DNA of 64,000 nucleotides. Origin: Pontederia crassipes. Its lineage: Eukaryota; Streptophyta; Magnoliopsida; Commelinales; Pontederiaceae. The stretch covers positions 496,001-560,000 of the forward strand of contig CM060198.1 in the NCBI GenBank assembly GCA_030549335.1. The letters run 5' to 3'. A program made the translations under genes and the position numbers. Numbering within the stretch: the stretch's first letter is position 1; each line of letters starts with the position of its first letter. The notes beneath the pieces were generated by a model, which was not told the DNA's origin, ran no database searches, and saw only the letters and a program-made list of their open reading frames with translations. Below are positions 32,528-45,258 of this stretch, one piece after another.

Positions 32528-33964
32528 TGATGCGTACTTAGAAACACTAGCAAGTGCACTAATCGTTCAAATAATAAAATATTGAGTATAAGTATCGTTC
32601 CCTGGAGGATGACAAATAATTAATAACTTCCCTTACTTATAAACTGATAAAAGATAATAACTTTGTGTTTTATGAAAATACGAAGGATAAGTAATATAAA
32701 TATAAATATATGATCAATGGGGTTTAAAAGTATAGAATTGATGAATATGATTCCTCTTGATTAATGCCACTACTCATGTATAAATTCTTCTACAAAAGAT
32801 GATGAATTAATAAAGTAAAATTTTCAAATTGATTCAACCAATATTTCAGACTTTAAATCCTATTTTGAAATCAACAAAAGAGAATAATCTTTTCGATTTT
32901 TAATCTAATTTATTAAATCTCAAAATGCATTCAAGTGGAATATAAAGTTAAGGTCTTTTTCAAGTCACCTTAATAACTACACAATTGGATTTTTTGTGAT
33001 TGTTCCAAGGGTGGCATGCAAGAGAAAGATCTCTAAACATATTTTCAAATAATAAAAAGATTCAAAGGAACAAATCTCAAGCATAAAAATGAGAACATCA
33101 TCAAACATGCTACTGATTCATCAACTAAATGTATGAAAGACTTCCACATAGTAGGGTTCAATCAAGAAAATCCTAAAGAACTACTCCAATAAATTAGAGT
33201 TCATCAATCTAAATTATGTTTCAGGAAAAGAATAAAGAACAAGAGGAACTATTCCTGATTCCACCGTCCTCTCTCGAGGTCCCGATAGAACTTCCTAATA
33301 GCCTCTGGATCGCCTTCACCAAGCCCTCACCCATTGATATCTGCCTCCAAAGATGCTCTTTCAATTGATTTGGAGTCTTCTTAAATAGTTTTCCACGTAG
33401 CTTGACTCAGCAACCCAAAATCTTATAAAAATGTGGATAAAAATGGACTAAAATACTATCGTCTCGGTCGTAACATTTAAGCAGCACGGCCGTGACAGAA
33501 CAAAGATTTCAGCTTTCATCTCGCACGGCCGTGACAGAACGTGATTTTTTCATAAAGAGGCAGGACCGTGATTACTCTTCACACAATTATGACAGAATGG
33601 TCTGCTCGCCATATTCTGTCACGGTTGTGAAAGTAAACTTGCATGGGCGTAACAGAAGCTTCAATGTGGATGGTTCATCCTTCTTCGCACGGGCGTGAAG
33701 AAGCATAGCATGGCCGTAATAGAAGCTTTCAGATGAGCTACTTGCTGCATGGGCATGAAGATGTATAGCACGACTGTAATAATGCTAAAAATCATTTTCC
33801 TCACATTTTTTCCATTTCTTGTCATAAATTTAACCAAGCTTAGGTAATAATAAATCTCAAAAGAATTGTCTTGCATTTAAAATAATTTTCCCAATTTAAA
33901 AAACAAAAGACTTCTAAAATTAGAATAAATTAGCCTAAAAATTATGCATGAATTTCGTGCATTA
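32528..33964 (-). repeat. 3' LTR of element C
   Basis: Plus strand TGATGCGTAC to GTGCATTA (CATCA in the partner LTR). It contains CACGGCCGTGACAGAA-type motifs from 33465 to 33780. Confidence 0.85.
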
Positions 33965-33977
33965 AATTCCCCCGAGC
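33965..33977 (-). other. 3' polypurine tract, element C
   Basis: Minus strand AGCTCGGGGGAATT, adjoining the LTR and preceded by the TTGAGATCAAGC hairpin-like element. Confidence 0.75.
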
Positions 33978-34269
33978 TAGATATTTTGCTTGATCTCAAG
34001 CAATTTTTGTCACATAAATTCTCGCTCCATTGTGATTCCCAATACTTTTCTCCTAATGCTCTTTTACACAGCCATCATCGGAATATCTTTTCTCAATCCA
34101 AGTCCAACCTTACAAAATTCTCAACCTTCAACCGTGTCCTTCCTACATCATTTAGATACAATATTCATCCATCTCATAAATGTATCAATATTGAACCATA
34201 AGTCTTTTAGGAGCTTACTTTCATACTATTTTCAATTCATTTTTCATTTTTTTTACATTTGAGTATTCA

Positions 34270-34570
34270 GTACTCCTCCGTTTTGCACAAGGTGGTTCAT
34301 GTAATAGGCTTTTGACCAACGGATCCCAGAGCAGAAGCCCTTAGATTGCCAAGCAAGAATCCCCTATGGGTCTAATTACCCGAAACACCAAGGTTTCAGA
34401 GGGTACTTTATGCATTTCGCTTGTTGGGTCTTTGTGCTTCTCCATATTGCACAAGGTGGTGCATGTAACGAGCTTTCGATCTACGGATTCCAGAGTAGCT
34501 GCCCTTAGGTCGCCAAGCAAGAATCCCCTACGGGTCTAATTAACCGGACACACCAAAGTTCCGGAGGGCA
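34270..34570 (-). repeat. duplicated 3' module, element C
   Basis: Two units of about 120 bp (about 34283-34405 and 34445-34568) share GCACAAGGTGGT, ACGGATCCCAGAGCAG (one base changed in the second), GCCCTTAG and GGGTCTAATTA. Here the two units are much more alike than in copies A and B. Confidence 0.75.
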
Positions 34571-34572
34571 CT

Positions 34573-35211
34573 TTTACATTAAATTTATATGACATAATTG
34601 TAAGCTGAAAAAAGACTTGATGTTTTCAAGAAAGATACAAATATAATCATGACTCATATCATAGTAGATAATTTCATAAGTGCATAATTAAAGAGTAGAT
34701 TCGTTTGCTCAGTAACAAACTCTTACCATTTCTCAATATTCTACATATACCTACAAAAAAGAATAATAATCGAATTTGATAGGATAAGCAATGTCTAGAC
34801 ACTGAACTTTAAGACAATAAAATAGGTAACATGGGAAAGAGAAATGATGCACTGATAGAACCACTGACTCCATCATAGAACTAACACAAGACTATAACTC
34901 AATGCTACTCAACTAAACATGCCATGCAAAAAGTTCCCCCAAGCTAGAACCTAACACTGCCCATAGTGTTAGACTTGACAAGACAAAAGAAAAGGAAAAT
35001 ACATAAGTGGAAAAATGTAAAATAAAGTAGAAGAAACGACCAAGGTCTAGTCTTCTAAAGGTGGCGATGGAGGGAATGATGCAAAGTGGCCCTGGCCGAG
35101 ATGATATGTGTACATCTGACGAGTCATGCGTACAGTCTCGGGTGCTCTGTGGCCAAGTCTGTGATTTGGCTTTGCACAACAAAGAGGAGACCATCCGTTA
35201 ATTCAGCTTAC
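34573..35211 (-). pseudogene. element C region after internal deletion: ORF-1 tail and internal polypurine tract
   Basis: An open frame at 35194-34913 ends in sequence matching the end of ORF-1 and the 3' flank in copy B (GGTGGCGATGG block near 35060 against 16695). It has no recognised domain of its own. At 34972-34951 a hairpin (CTAACACT-ATGGGC-AGTGTTAG) precedes the purine tract AGCTTGGGGGAACTT (34945-34931). Confidence 0.6.
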
Positions 35212-35395
35212 CTGCAAAATAATTATAAAAATTAAGTAAATCCCTCCTTAGTTAAAATATTCAAAGAATGATAATCAAAATCGATAAATCCGGAATTATG
35301 ACTAAAAATGATCTAAAATGATGCATACTATGATCAAATTATAGAAAAATTAATTAAAATAATAAAGTAAAATATGTTATATTTTGCATGCGTCA
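35212..35395 (-). mobile_element. 184-bp fragment of an Athila A/B-type LTR inside element C
   Basis: Its right end GCATGCGTCA is the LTR terminus of copies A and B, and the sequence matches the first 190 bp of those LTRs (compare 23805-23992). It stops exactly after TTTTGCAG, with GTAAGC next on the minus strand. Confidence 0.85.
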
Positions 35396-36400
35396 TCTGG
35401 GCTAGTGCAACTTCTATTAGATATGGGATAAATAATACCTGCATCTAGTAGCTTCACTACTTCCTTGTACATGACCTCCTTCAACATTGGATTAAGCCTC
35501 CTCTGGAATTGAGTTATAGTTTTGCTATTTTCTTCCATCAATTTTTTTGGCATGCAGATAGAACGGGAGATCCCCTTGATATCTATTATGCTCCAAGCTA
35601 TTGCCCTTTTATGTTTGTGTATACTTCTAGCAACCTATTTTCCATTTCATCAATCAATGAGGAATACACAATCACCGAAAACATGTCATTTTCTAGAAAA
35701 TAATATTTAAGATGTGAAGGTAAAATTTTGAGTTCAGAAATTTGGGGCAAGTTGACTCCTTCATCCTCTATGTTGGAATCTTCATCCATCAATTTCTCTT
35801 CGAGCTCCTCATTTTTAGCTTCCTTCAGATGGATCACCACAATTTCATCAATATGATCCTTGGCATGTTCATCAAAGATGTCAATAGAAAAGCAAGAAGA
35901 ATTATCCATTGGATATTTCAAGGCATGTCCAATATTAAATGATAAATCTTTGTCATTTATCCTCAAAGTTATTTTTCCTTGTTGAACATAAATCAATGTT
36001 CTTCCCATGGCAAGAAATGGTCTGCCCAAGATCAATGGGGGCTCCTTTTCAATCTGCATGTTAAGAACAACAAAGATAACATGAAATATGAATTTGTCCA
36101 CTATAACCAATACATCCTCCAATAGTCCTTTAGGTTTCTAGATTGATTGATCAACTAGTTGAAGGAGAACTCTTGTCTCTCTAAGTTGACCTGTGCCTAA
36201 CTTTAAGAAGACTGAGTATGACATCAAGTTAATGCTTGCACACAGAAAAAATCTCCAATTGAACAAGGTATTGCGAAACTCCTTAGATCTTTCAGCTTTT
36301 GAGGAAGATCTTGTTGACATATAGCATAAAGTTTCACCAGTCCTGATTCCTCCATCTTCTTCTAATTGGTCAAGTAGGAACTTGGCATATGTTGGCATCT
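35396..36400 (-). pseudogene. Athila C protease and start of reverse transcriptase
   Basis: Leftward from 36400: the aspartic protease region INLMSYSVFLKLGTGQL, LLEDVLVIVDKFIF and PPLILGRPFLAMGRTLIYV, where the D(L/S)GAS active-site motif has decayed to a form with no aspartate (CASIN). An acidic linker (35950-35720) and the first part of reverse transcriptase (near 35600-35400: KGISRSICM, LNPMLKEVMYKEVVKLLDAG) follow; it then breaks into the LTR fragment. A TAG near 36138 and other stops are present. Confidence 0.8.
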
Positions 36401-37860
36401 ACAAAATAGCCTCAGAGAATGAAATGTTAATATGCAGTTGTTTAAGAATTTCCAAGAACCTACAAAATTGTTTATCTAATTTCTCCCTTTGATATTTTTG
36501 TGGGTAAGGGAGTTTTTTAACTCTCTTCTCTTTAGTCTTTTCTTGAGGTACGTCATCCTTAGATGGTGCTATGTTGTTCTGAGGTTCTTTCATGGGGAGC
36601 TCTTTTTCAACTTTTTCTTCTTGAGGAGATATCAATGTCTCATGTGCTCTAGGGCCTTATAGTTGAAGTTCACTTCTCAGGGTGATTGTATTTGCTTGTT
36701 CTCTTGGATTTTTCTATGTGTTGTTTGGCAAGCTTCCTGGTTGTTTTCCAGATATCATGTTTGCCAACCAATTGGCCAATCTGAGTTTTCAAGTTTTTGA
36801 TTGATGCATCCTAATTAGTGAACATGATCTCTTTAGTGGTGATGAATTTTGATAGGACATCCTCTAGCTTACTCTGAGGTTCGGTACGAGGTTGATAAGC
36901 AGGGGATTGTGGTGGACCCCGTTATTCACCAAGAGTAATTAGGAGGAGTCCTTAGCCCTGTATTGTAAGAATTTTCTCCAACATTGTTCTTGAAAGCATT
37001 ATTAGAATAAAGTTAGCATTATCAAAATTATGTTGACTACAATTCATACATGCTTGGCATTCATAATTAGGATGCCCTCCTCCACACATATCACATGTAA
37101 TCGGAGACACATTGCTAGTAGGTTGAGTCATCATCATGTCCAGCTTCTTTGTCAAAACGTCCAATTGGGCTTGAATATGCATTGAGTTGTCCACTTTATA
37201 CCTTCCTACATGCTTTACTCTTGCATTTTGCCAATTGTTCAAGGCGAGATTCTCACATAATCTGTAAAGATCTTTTGGGACCTGTCAACAATGGTTCCTC
37301 CAGCCTTGTCCTTAAACTTTACTAACAAGATCTTTGAATCTATCCCAAGCTTCATGCATAGATTTTGTATCCTTTTGACAAAAAGAAGATACTTCAGATA
37401 ATTATCTGGCGAATTTTTGTGGTGAACAATACTTGTTAATGAATGCTTGATGCATTTCTTCCCAATTTGTTATGGTGCATGTTGTCAATGTAGTGAGCCA
37501 ATTATAAGCTTTTACTTTCAAAGAGAAAGGAAAAAAATCTTAGACGAACTGCATCATCTCTTACTCTCTGAAATTTAAAAGTTGAACATAATTGGACAAA
37601 TTTTGTAATGTGGCCGAATGAGTCTTTATCTCTATCTCCTCCGGACTGTGTTTCATATCATTTGAACCATTCCATGCTGGATTTGGAAATTATTTGCATC
37701 TACTTCAGGAAGTGTAATACTCCCTCTCTCATTTGCCATATGTCCCGTAGTATAATATCGCATAGTTATGTATACAAGTGGAGGTGGAAGTGGTGGTGGT
37801 TGCTCAATTTGCCTTTGTTGATCTGCCATTTTAACAATATTAGAGATTTTCTTCTTCAAT
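36401..37860 (-). pseudogene. gag: Athila C gag, broken
   Basis: From 37859 leftward: MADQQRQIEQPPPLPPP, SITLPEVDANNFQI, then frameshifted core pieces (LCSTFKFQ, NWEEMHQAFINKYCSPQKF, MHEAWDRFKDLV). Near 37110-37050 is a CCHC knuckle of form CDMCGGGHPNYEC, which gags A and B lack. A K/E-rich tail with LPYPQKYQREKLDKQF, the usual run-up to Athila protease, lies near 36520. At least five interruptions. Confidence 0.8.
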
Positions 37861-38042
37861 CTTTTGGTAGTTCTTCAATCGCCTGAACTTCGTGTATTAT
37901 GCCTATGTCCCAAGTCACTAGTGCTAGAACCCTCTAGGATGTGTCGATTATGAACTATTCAATTACTGCAACCATGCCAATGAAAATTAATGGTAATAAT
38001 TCTAAAATTAACAAGTAAGATGAGAAAATAATTATGAACTAG

Positions 38043-38060
38043 TCCCCGACAATGGAGCCA
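38043..38060 (-). other. primer-binding site, element C
   Basis: Minus strand TGGCTCCATTGTCGGGGA, a three-base variant of the Athila tRNA-Asp site. Confidence 0.8.
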
Positions 38061-38066
38061 AAAACT

Positions 38067-39512
38067 TGACACGTACTTAGAAATACTAGCAAGCACACTA
38101 ATCGTTCAACTAATAAAATGATGAGTATAAGTATTGTTCCCATGAGAACGAGAAATAATTAATAACTTCTCTTATAATCTGAGAAAATATAATAACTGTG
38201 TGTTTTATGAAAATATAAAGGATGAGTAATATAAATATAAAAAGATGATCAATGGGGTTTAAAAGTATAGAATTGATGAATAGGATTCCTCTTGATTAAT
38301 ATCACTACGCATGTATAAATTCTTAGGCAAAAGATGATGAAATAATAAAGTAAAATACCCAAATTGATTTAACCAATATTTCAAACTTTATTATTTTGAA
38401 ATCAACAAAAAAGATTAATCCTTTCGGTTTTTAATCTAATTTATTAAATCTCAAAATGCATTCGACTGGAATATAAAGTTAACGGCTTTTTTAAGTCACC
38501 TGAACAACTACACAATTGAGTCTTTTGTGATTTCCCCAAGAGTGGCAAGCAAGAGAAACATCAGAGAAAATTTTAGAGAATCTTTAAACTTCTTTTCAAA
38601 TAATAAAAAGATTGAAAGGAACAAATCTCAGGCATAAAAATGAGCATCATCAAACATGCTATTGATTCATCAACTAAATATATGAAAGACTTCCACGTAG
38701 TAGGGTTCAATCAAGAAAATCTTAATGAACTACTCCATAAAACTAGAGTTCATCAATCTAAATTGTGTTTCAGGAAAAGAATAAAGAACAAGAGGAACTA
38801 CTCCTAATTCTACCATCCTCACTCGTGTTTCCAGCAAAACTTCCTAATAACCTCTGGATCGCCTTCACCAAGCCTTCAACCTTTGATATCTGCCCTCCAA
38901 AGATGCTCTTCCAATTGATCTGGGTCTCCTTAAATAGTTTTGCATGTATCTTGGCTTAACAACCCGAAATCATATAAAAAATGTGGATAAAAATGGCCTA
39001 ACATACCGCCGTCACAGTAGTGACGTTTAAATGGCACGACCATGATAGAACGAAGTTTCCTGCTTTCATCTCACACGGCCGTGACTCTCCCACGCACGGA
39101 CATGACAAAACGTGATTTTCTTCATAAGGAGGCATGACCGTGATTACTCGTCGCATGGTCATGACAGAATGGTCTGCTCGCCATGTTCTATCACGGCTAT
39201 GAAAGTAAACTTGCATGGTCGTTGCAGAAGCTTCAATGTGGACGCTTCATCCTTCTTCGCACAAGCGTGACGAAGCATAGCACAGTCGTAACAGAAGTTT
39301 TCAGATGACCTACTTGCTGCACAGGCATGAAAATGTATAGCACGACCGTGATAATTCTAAAAATTGTTTTCCTCTCCTTTTTTTTGACCAAAGTCATAAA
39401 TTAAACCAATCATAATAATAAATCTCAAAATAATTTTCCCAATTTCAAACACAAAATACTTCTAAAATTAGAATAAATTAGCTTAAAAATTATGCATGAA
39501 TTTCGTACATCA
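38067..39512 (-). repeat. 5' LTR of element C (1.45 kb)
   Basis: Plus strand TGACACGTAC to CGTACATCA. CACGGCCGTGAC-type motifs occur between 39010 and 39350. Confidence 0.85.
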
Positions 39513-39517
39513 TTATA

Positions 39518-40110
39518 CCGGGTAAAAAATTTTCAGACCTGGTCCTGAAATTTCGAGAAAAAACTAGGTTTTAAAATGGTACTAGAGGGTGGGGGTCGCT
39601 CTCGCCTACCTCTATTGCCCCACTCCGACTGACTGCGCCACCTCCTCCGTCGCGGCCCCTACCGGTCACCTGCTCTCCATTGTCGCCCCCATCGAAGCCG
39701 ATCCCCATGTCCTGTCCTCTGTCGCCGTCGCCGCAGGTGACCCCCACGCCGTGCCCTCCGCTGCTGTCGACCCCCAAGATGTTGAGCGATGTGTGTCCCA
39801 TCGACGCGCTCAAGCTGACCACTTGCGTCGACCTACTCGGTGGCCTCGTGCATGCGGTCATCCGCAAGAAGCCAAGTCGGCGTGCTGCACACTATTGGAA
39901 AGGGTGGCAACACAGTGGCGATGAAATGGATATATTACCAAGGCCAGGTCCCAGGTGGGCTTTCCAAGCTTTGAACCCGGTCTTGGCCCGGAACCTGCCG
40001 AGTCTTCAGGTCAACGGACTTGGACCAGGTCTGGATCTCACTCGGACCGAGTATTTTTTTCGGTTGGCGGGGTTGGTGCTGTTCCGGTCGATCGGATCGA
40101 CCCAGATCGT
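39518..40110. other. GC-rich segment around a captured or decayed gene
   Basis: Sharp rise in GC compared with both sides. The flanks contain repeated GACCTGGTCC-, CCCGGTCTTGG- and TCGGACCGAG-like words, matching in style the CCGGGTCTCGGCCCGGG left of element C (32490-32520). These may be the ends of one transposon that element C entered, but I could not define terminal repeats. Confidence 0.4.
39680..39925 (+). pseudogene. hybrid proline-rich protein (8-cysteine motif) gene fragment
   Basis: A proline-rich stretch (SPSPQVTPTPCPPLLSTPK) leads into CPIDALKLTTCVDLLGGLV, which is the first part of the eight-cysteine lipid-transfer-like domain of plant hybrid proline-rich proteins. A one-base shift near 39875 moves the continuation (SACCTLLERVA, the CC pair and following helix) to another frame, and a stop follows at about 39922. 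The signal peptide and the last cysteines are missing. Such proteins are secreted cell-wall or lipid-binding proteins. Recognition rests on the spacing of C, LKLxxC and CC. Confidence 0.7.
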
Positions 40111-40539
40111 GCTCAGCCCTAATTTTACTAACATTTTAAAATTCATAGTCTTCCTCATAACAATATTGTCATCTAATATTTTTTTTAAAAATAGTCTTCA
40201 ATAATACATTAATCTGCATAATACAAGAGTAATAAAGAAAATAACCTTGTAGCAGGACTTGCATGGTGATATGATAAAATGTTATGTATAAAATATATAT
40301 GATGTATGATATGACATCGATATATATCAAACTGTGTAGTAAGATATGCACCATATCCATTGCGTGGTCCTAATTATATAATAATTTTATTTTTTAATAA
40401 TTAATAAATAGGCACGCTGCCACACAGCACGATTTGCATGGATTCTCAAATGGCCTCCAACAATTATTTCTCCTCGGTCACTCCACCACAAACATTTCAA
40501 ATAAGTGCAATATGTAATCACTACTATTTTTTATACTTC

Positions 40540-41040
40540 AATATATAACCCTTTGGGTGATTCCATTACTCTCTAAGAAGCCTTGATCATTATAAGGTGA
40601 AAGGTATTTACTTCTTATCGTATTTTTCATTTTTACATCATTATTACATTTGTCCATAGGGCACTTGAAAATTTCAAACACCTTCGGGGTGATGGCATTA
40701 TTTCCCAAAATAGTCTCAATCACCGTGAGGTGAAAGATATTTACTTCTTCCCCTCCTCTTTCATCTTTACAACATTATATTAGTTCACAGAGCACTAGAA
40801 ATCTCAAACACCCTTTTAGGTGATGGCATTATTTTCTAAAGAATTCTCAATCACTGTGAGGTGAAAGGCGTTTACTTCTTCCCCTCATCTTTCATCTTTG
40901 CTTAATTGAAGGCTCATGGAACATCATTGCAACTAGGCCAATGACTCCTAGGAAATCTCAAACACCCTTTCACGTGATGGTATTATTTCTTGAGAAGTCT
41001 CAATCACTCTAAGATGAATGGCATTTACTTCTTTAACATA
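40540..41040. repeat. tandem array, about 131-150-bp unit, four copies
   Basis: Units start near 40547, 40680, 40811 and 40963 at ACCCTTT..GGTGATGG, each with CTCAATCACTGTGAGGTGAA and GG(C/T)(A/G)TTTACTTCTTCCCCTC-type segments. Confidence 0.8.
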
Positions 41041-42310
41041 ATGTGTGCTGAGATATTTCCTTCAATTTCATACTTCATTAGTCATCAATACATCAAATAG
41101 TCACATTAATCTTTCATCTTTTAGCCTAACCATGTTGAGCATCCAAATCAATACACATCCATACATTAACCTATATACATTAGAAAATAGGTTCATTACA
41201 TCTTACAAAGCATTTTTTAACATCACAGTCGTGCCCAATAATCTCACGGCCGTGCCTAGCACTATCACTGTCGTGCCCATCACAGTCACTGCCGTGCCCA
41301 TCACAGTCATGGTCATGCCTATCCTTGTCACGACCATGCCTAGTTTTGTCATGGCAATGTCCAGCCTCAACCATTGCCAACCTTAGCCAGATTTCAGTTT
41401 CGTCGCTCTCGCTCACGGTCGTGACCAACTTGGTCACGGCCGTGATGGGCCTTGTCACGTTCGTGACTAAGGTGTCACAGGTGTGACCGAGAGCCTTCGC
41501 TCCTCACCCACTCGATCACAGTCATTCCTATGGTTGGAACGACCGTGTTGGAATCTTGAAATCTCGATTTTCAACTAAAAAATTTTGATGTTTGAGATCA
41601 AAACTTCAGTAAAAGCAATCTAAAATATTACAAAAGATTACACGCATAATCTCTAAACATAGAAGAATCATAGAACATATTAAAGCATTCCATTTCCCTT
41701 CATCATCAAGATTTAAGGCTTTTCCCATAAATTTATACAACTATTAAAATTTATTCTCTACATAGTATTCTCGCACCAGACACTAAAATATTAATAAGTT
41801 AATTTATACTTGCTCTTTTCAAATGATTCCAATTTCACAAAAAAGATAACATCAACCTTTAATTAACTTGTGAATAAATTTCAATATATAATTCAATATT
41901 TCCAATTTATGATACCTTTTACAAATTCATCTCGATTTACTCGAGACAGTATGATAGTAGTCTGATGTTTAGATCATAACATTTTTTATACATCTGCAAA
42001 GCATATAAAACTAATTGTTTGGAAACTAAACTTTGAGAGCTTTCAATCCATATATTATTTGTAATTTTTTTATAAGTAAAATCTATCTAAATAATTATTA
42101 CAAAATAGTCATGAATTTAAATAATTATTACATAATCAGAGAACTCTCATTCATGCAACCCTCAATCAAAATTCTTATCAAGAACAAAATGTTCTTGAAA
42201 CTCTCAATCCAAACAAAACATCATTGAGATGGGAGAACATCATTGAGAGGGGAGAGAAGGATTTGAACCACATTTACAAATCTAGAGTTTTGTTCTTCCT
42301 CAACATGGAT

Positions 42311-42380
42311 CCCTTTTCCCTTGTCCTACTCTTTTCTCCTCCTATCCCTTTTCCCTTGTCCTACTCTTTTCTCCTCCTAT
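42311..42380. repeat. 35-bp tandem duplication
   Basis: Two adjacent identical units beginning CCCTTTTCCCTTGTCC (42311 and 42346). Confidence 0.9.
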
Positions 42381-42531
42381 TTTTTTCTCTGAGATTGCAG
42401 CCGTCATGTGAGGAAAAAGAAGAATAAGAAAATAAGAGAAGAGAAGAGTTTCTTTGAGAATTTTTACATAGCCTAGTCTAGGATTTTAGTCAAAAAGTTC
42501 AAATAAATTTGACCCAAAATTAGGTTGTTAT

Positions 42532-45258
42532 AACATTATTTCAATATATAGTAAGTACAATTGTCCTAGCATTGTGAAGTCTACCATCAGCAACATTACG
42601 TCAATAAGCCCAAACATCATATATCATAAAAGATTAATTGAATATAATGTTAAGCATTATGATGGTAAAAATAAAATAGTTATAACAACAATGTTAGAGA
42701 GAGAGAGAGTGTTTCGAGAGAGGTTGTGTCACGTAGAGAAAATTGTGAGAAAGGAGGAGGGTGTGGCTGAGTCTACGGCAAAAGATTGTGAGGAGATACT
42801 TATAAAGTGAGATTATATTCTAAATGTAGGCGGTTATTAAATAAAACAACCACCTTCAAATAATCGTTCATTAAAGAGCTATGATATACTAATATTTTAA
42901 TTAGTTATATCATGTTAAGTAATTTTGACTCTAATTATTTAGAATCATGATAAATTTCAAGTAAACTATTATATTTATGGACTTAATTAATTTTAAAGAT
43001 ATGGAAACAACTCCGTGTGGCAAATATGTAATTATAAGTTTATTGTGATTGTTTTTTTAGTGACATCATTTTGCTCTTTAATATAATAATGTAGAAATTG
43101 GTAGACTTTTTATTGGAGGAATAAAATTTTAGTAAATATTTTTTATTGATGTTACAATTGCTCATCCATATTTATATTTCTATATCGCTAAAAGGAGGAT
43201 AGTATGTAAGGAGGAGTTGACACTTGAGCATAATTATGTAATGATAATAAAAATTTATATCTATATTATATTAAAAGGATGATATGTATGGAGGAGTTGA
43301 CATTTGACATAATTATGTAGTGACAAGTGTAACAAAAAATTTATACCATATTAAAAAGAGGAATTGACACTTGGCATAATTATGTAGTGGTAAGTGTCAC
43401 TACAAAATATTTATAAATTAAAAATATCGAACAGTTATGAATATTAAGCATGATGATTATATAATTTATTATCTATCAAGTAAAAATAACTATCTATTTC
43501 AATTTCGATTAATTTTTATATTGAATATAATTTGTAATCATATTTTATTAATGTCAATAATGAGAGTTGATTATAAGATTCATTGCTTATATAATTTAAT
43601 TGGAGTAGTGGATAACTTATTTATAACTCTTACACATGGCAATATTTACTATCAATGAATTAAATATCCAGCTGTAATGGTGTAAAAAACTGAGGTAGTA
43701 GTGGTATGAAATAATTAAAAATTAATTGTGACATGAAATTATTAATAATTAATGGTAATGCAACAATAAAATGTCACACGTTCTCACTAAATATTTAATA
43801 TAATATTATTTTTTAGTAATTATTTAAATATATTCAATTATCTTTTAAACCACTTGAATCTGAATGTATAGTTATTAAATACTAAATAAATAAATTTTAA
43901 TAATAACACAAAAAATCTGCATGCATAAATATTATATCATAATAATTAAAACATTAATCAATTTGCCATAATATTTATAAATAGTAATATCGTTCATGAG
44001 CAATTGTCTCCTTTTTATTTTTCAAGGTTAACTAGGTAAGATTTATTAATCTTATTAAATAAAATTTTAATGGAGTACAAAACTAATAATAAATTAAGGA
44101 CTTTAAATTTTATTACATATTTAAATAATTATAAAAATGGTTAAAATAATATTAATCAGATTTTAACTATAATAATGAGGACAATGAAATAAACAATAAT
44201 TTATATCTATCAATGATAGGTATTTTTAACCCACATTCAGGACTTGCTAAATAAAAAAAATAATAGGCTATAGAAGAGAAAGGATATGTAATGTGGTGAT
44301 TTTGGCTAAGAATGATTTAGGACTAATTCAATGATTCAACGTGCCTACATAGATGATAATATTTAAAAAATTTTAATGTATTATTTATTTTGATTATTAA
44401 AATAAATGTTATTTATATTAAATATAAACTTTTTCATATTATTGCCAATGAAGTTAGATTAAAATATTTTATACTTTAAATATATAAACACATCCAAACA
44501 GATATATAAGAGAGGTAAAAAGTACCATGTGTCAAGCTCACGTGAAACTATGTATTATTTAAGTTATTTTTAAAATATTTATTTAATTATATTAGTTATG
44601 ATATATAACAATAAGTATAATAAATTATATAAATGATTTATATATATACATAATGTGAATATATATACATATACATGATAATAATATATTTTTGTGCATA
44701 ATTATTCAATATAACATGATATCATCAAATTTTTATTACCAAAATCCGCTATATATATAAGGAGATGTATTAGTTACTTAGACCTGTTTCACCAAATGAA
44801 AAAGAAATATGATTGGAATTTGTAGAACGAATTGGGTTAACTTATGGTCGGGAGACCCAATATCACTATTTGAATAAAAATATTAAATACATTATAGTAT
44901 ATTATTTATATTGAATATTATTGGAACGAGTGTCATAAATATCAGATATCCACTGTTAATAAATTAGAATAATAAATCATATAAAGTAAAATTATAAACT
45001 CAGATCTTTATTTATTTTCTATACATTTTATGCAAAATAAAATTACGAAAATCATTATATAATTATCTTCAAAATAATATTAAACTTTTCTTAGTATGCC
45101 AAGTAGCACTCCCTCATGAATCCGTTGAATATAATAATAAAATATAAAAAATTATTGATGTAATTCCACATTTGAGATTCATCCTATGAAACGAGTTAAA
45201 TAGGTTTATAAAATAAATGATATGAAATTGTTTCGGTCGATTCATTCATTATACCAGT
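42532..45258. other. AT-rich spacer, no gene seen
   Basis: 2.7 kb of very AT-rich DNA. Short open frames (for example 42574-42810) lack recognisable domains. Apart from the array at 43190-43410 I can assign nothing. Confidence 0.5.
43190..43410. repeat. short tandem array with GGAGTTGACACTTG motif
   Basis: Three degenerate units (about 43190, 43270, 43345) with TATATTAAAAGGA, GGAGTTGACA(C/T)TTG and CATAATTATGTAGTGA. Similar words occur near the 5' ends of some plant Helitrons, but no Helitron end was identified. Confidence 0.5.

Larger units (their letters stand above)
32528..39512 (-). mobile_element. Athila-type element C, second subfamily, TSD TTATA
   Basis: Both LTRs (32528-33964 and 38067-39512) and the exact 5-bp target duplication TTATA (32523-32527, 39513-39517) are present. 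Minus-strand order: 5' LTR, Asp-type primer site, gag, protease, start of reverse transcriptase, a foreign LTR piece, the ORF-1 tail, hairpin with internal polypurine tract, duplicated module, polypurine tract, 3' LTR. Most of pol and ORF-1 are deleted. The LTRs have visibly diverged (roughly 15 percent at their ends), so the insertion is old. Confidence 0.9.
40490..42531 (-). mobile_element. Tekay-like LTR remnant, second subfamily
   Basis: Its right 450 bp match the end of the LTR 27685-29629 (CCCTCAATCAAA, CATTGAGAGGGGAGAG, CT-rich tract, end near TTATAACA). The middle (41220-41550) has TCACGGCCGTGCC/GAC motifs. No left terminus TGTAACAC was found, and no coding part adjoins it. Confidence 0.65.

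Noticed and set aside
39571..39867. 98-codon open frame antisense to the hybrid proline-rich fragment
   Set aside because: Glycine/aspartate-rich shadow of a GC-rich coding sequence; the plus strand has the recognisable cysteine motif.
43190..43410. Helitron 5' end
   Set aside because: TATATTAAAAGGA-type words are suggestive, but no TC start, CTRR end or hairpin was found; reported only as a repeat.
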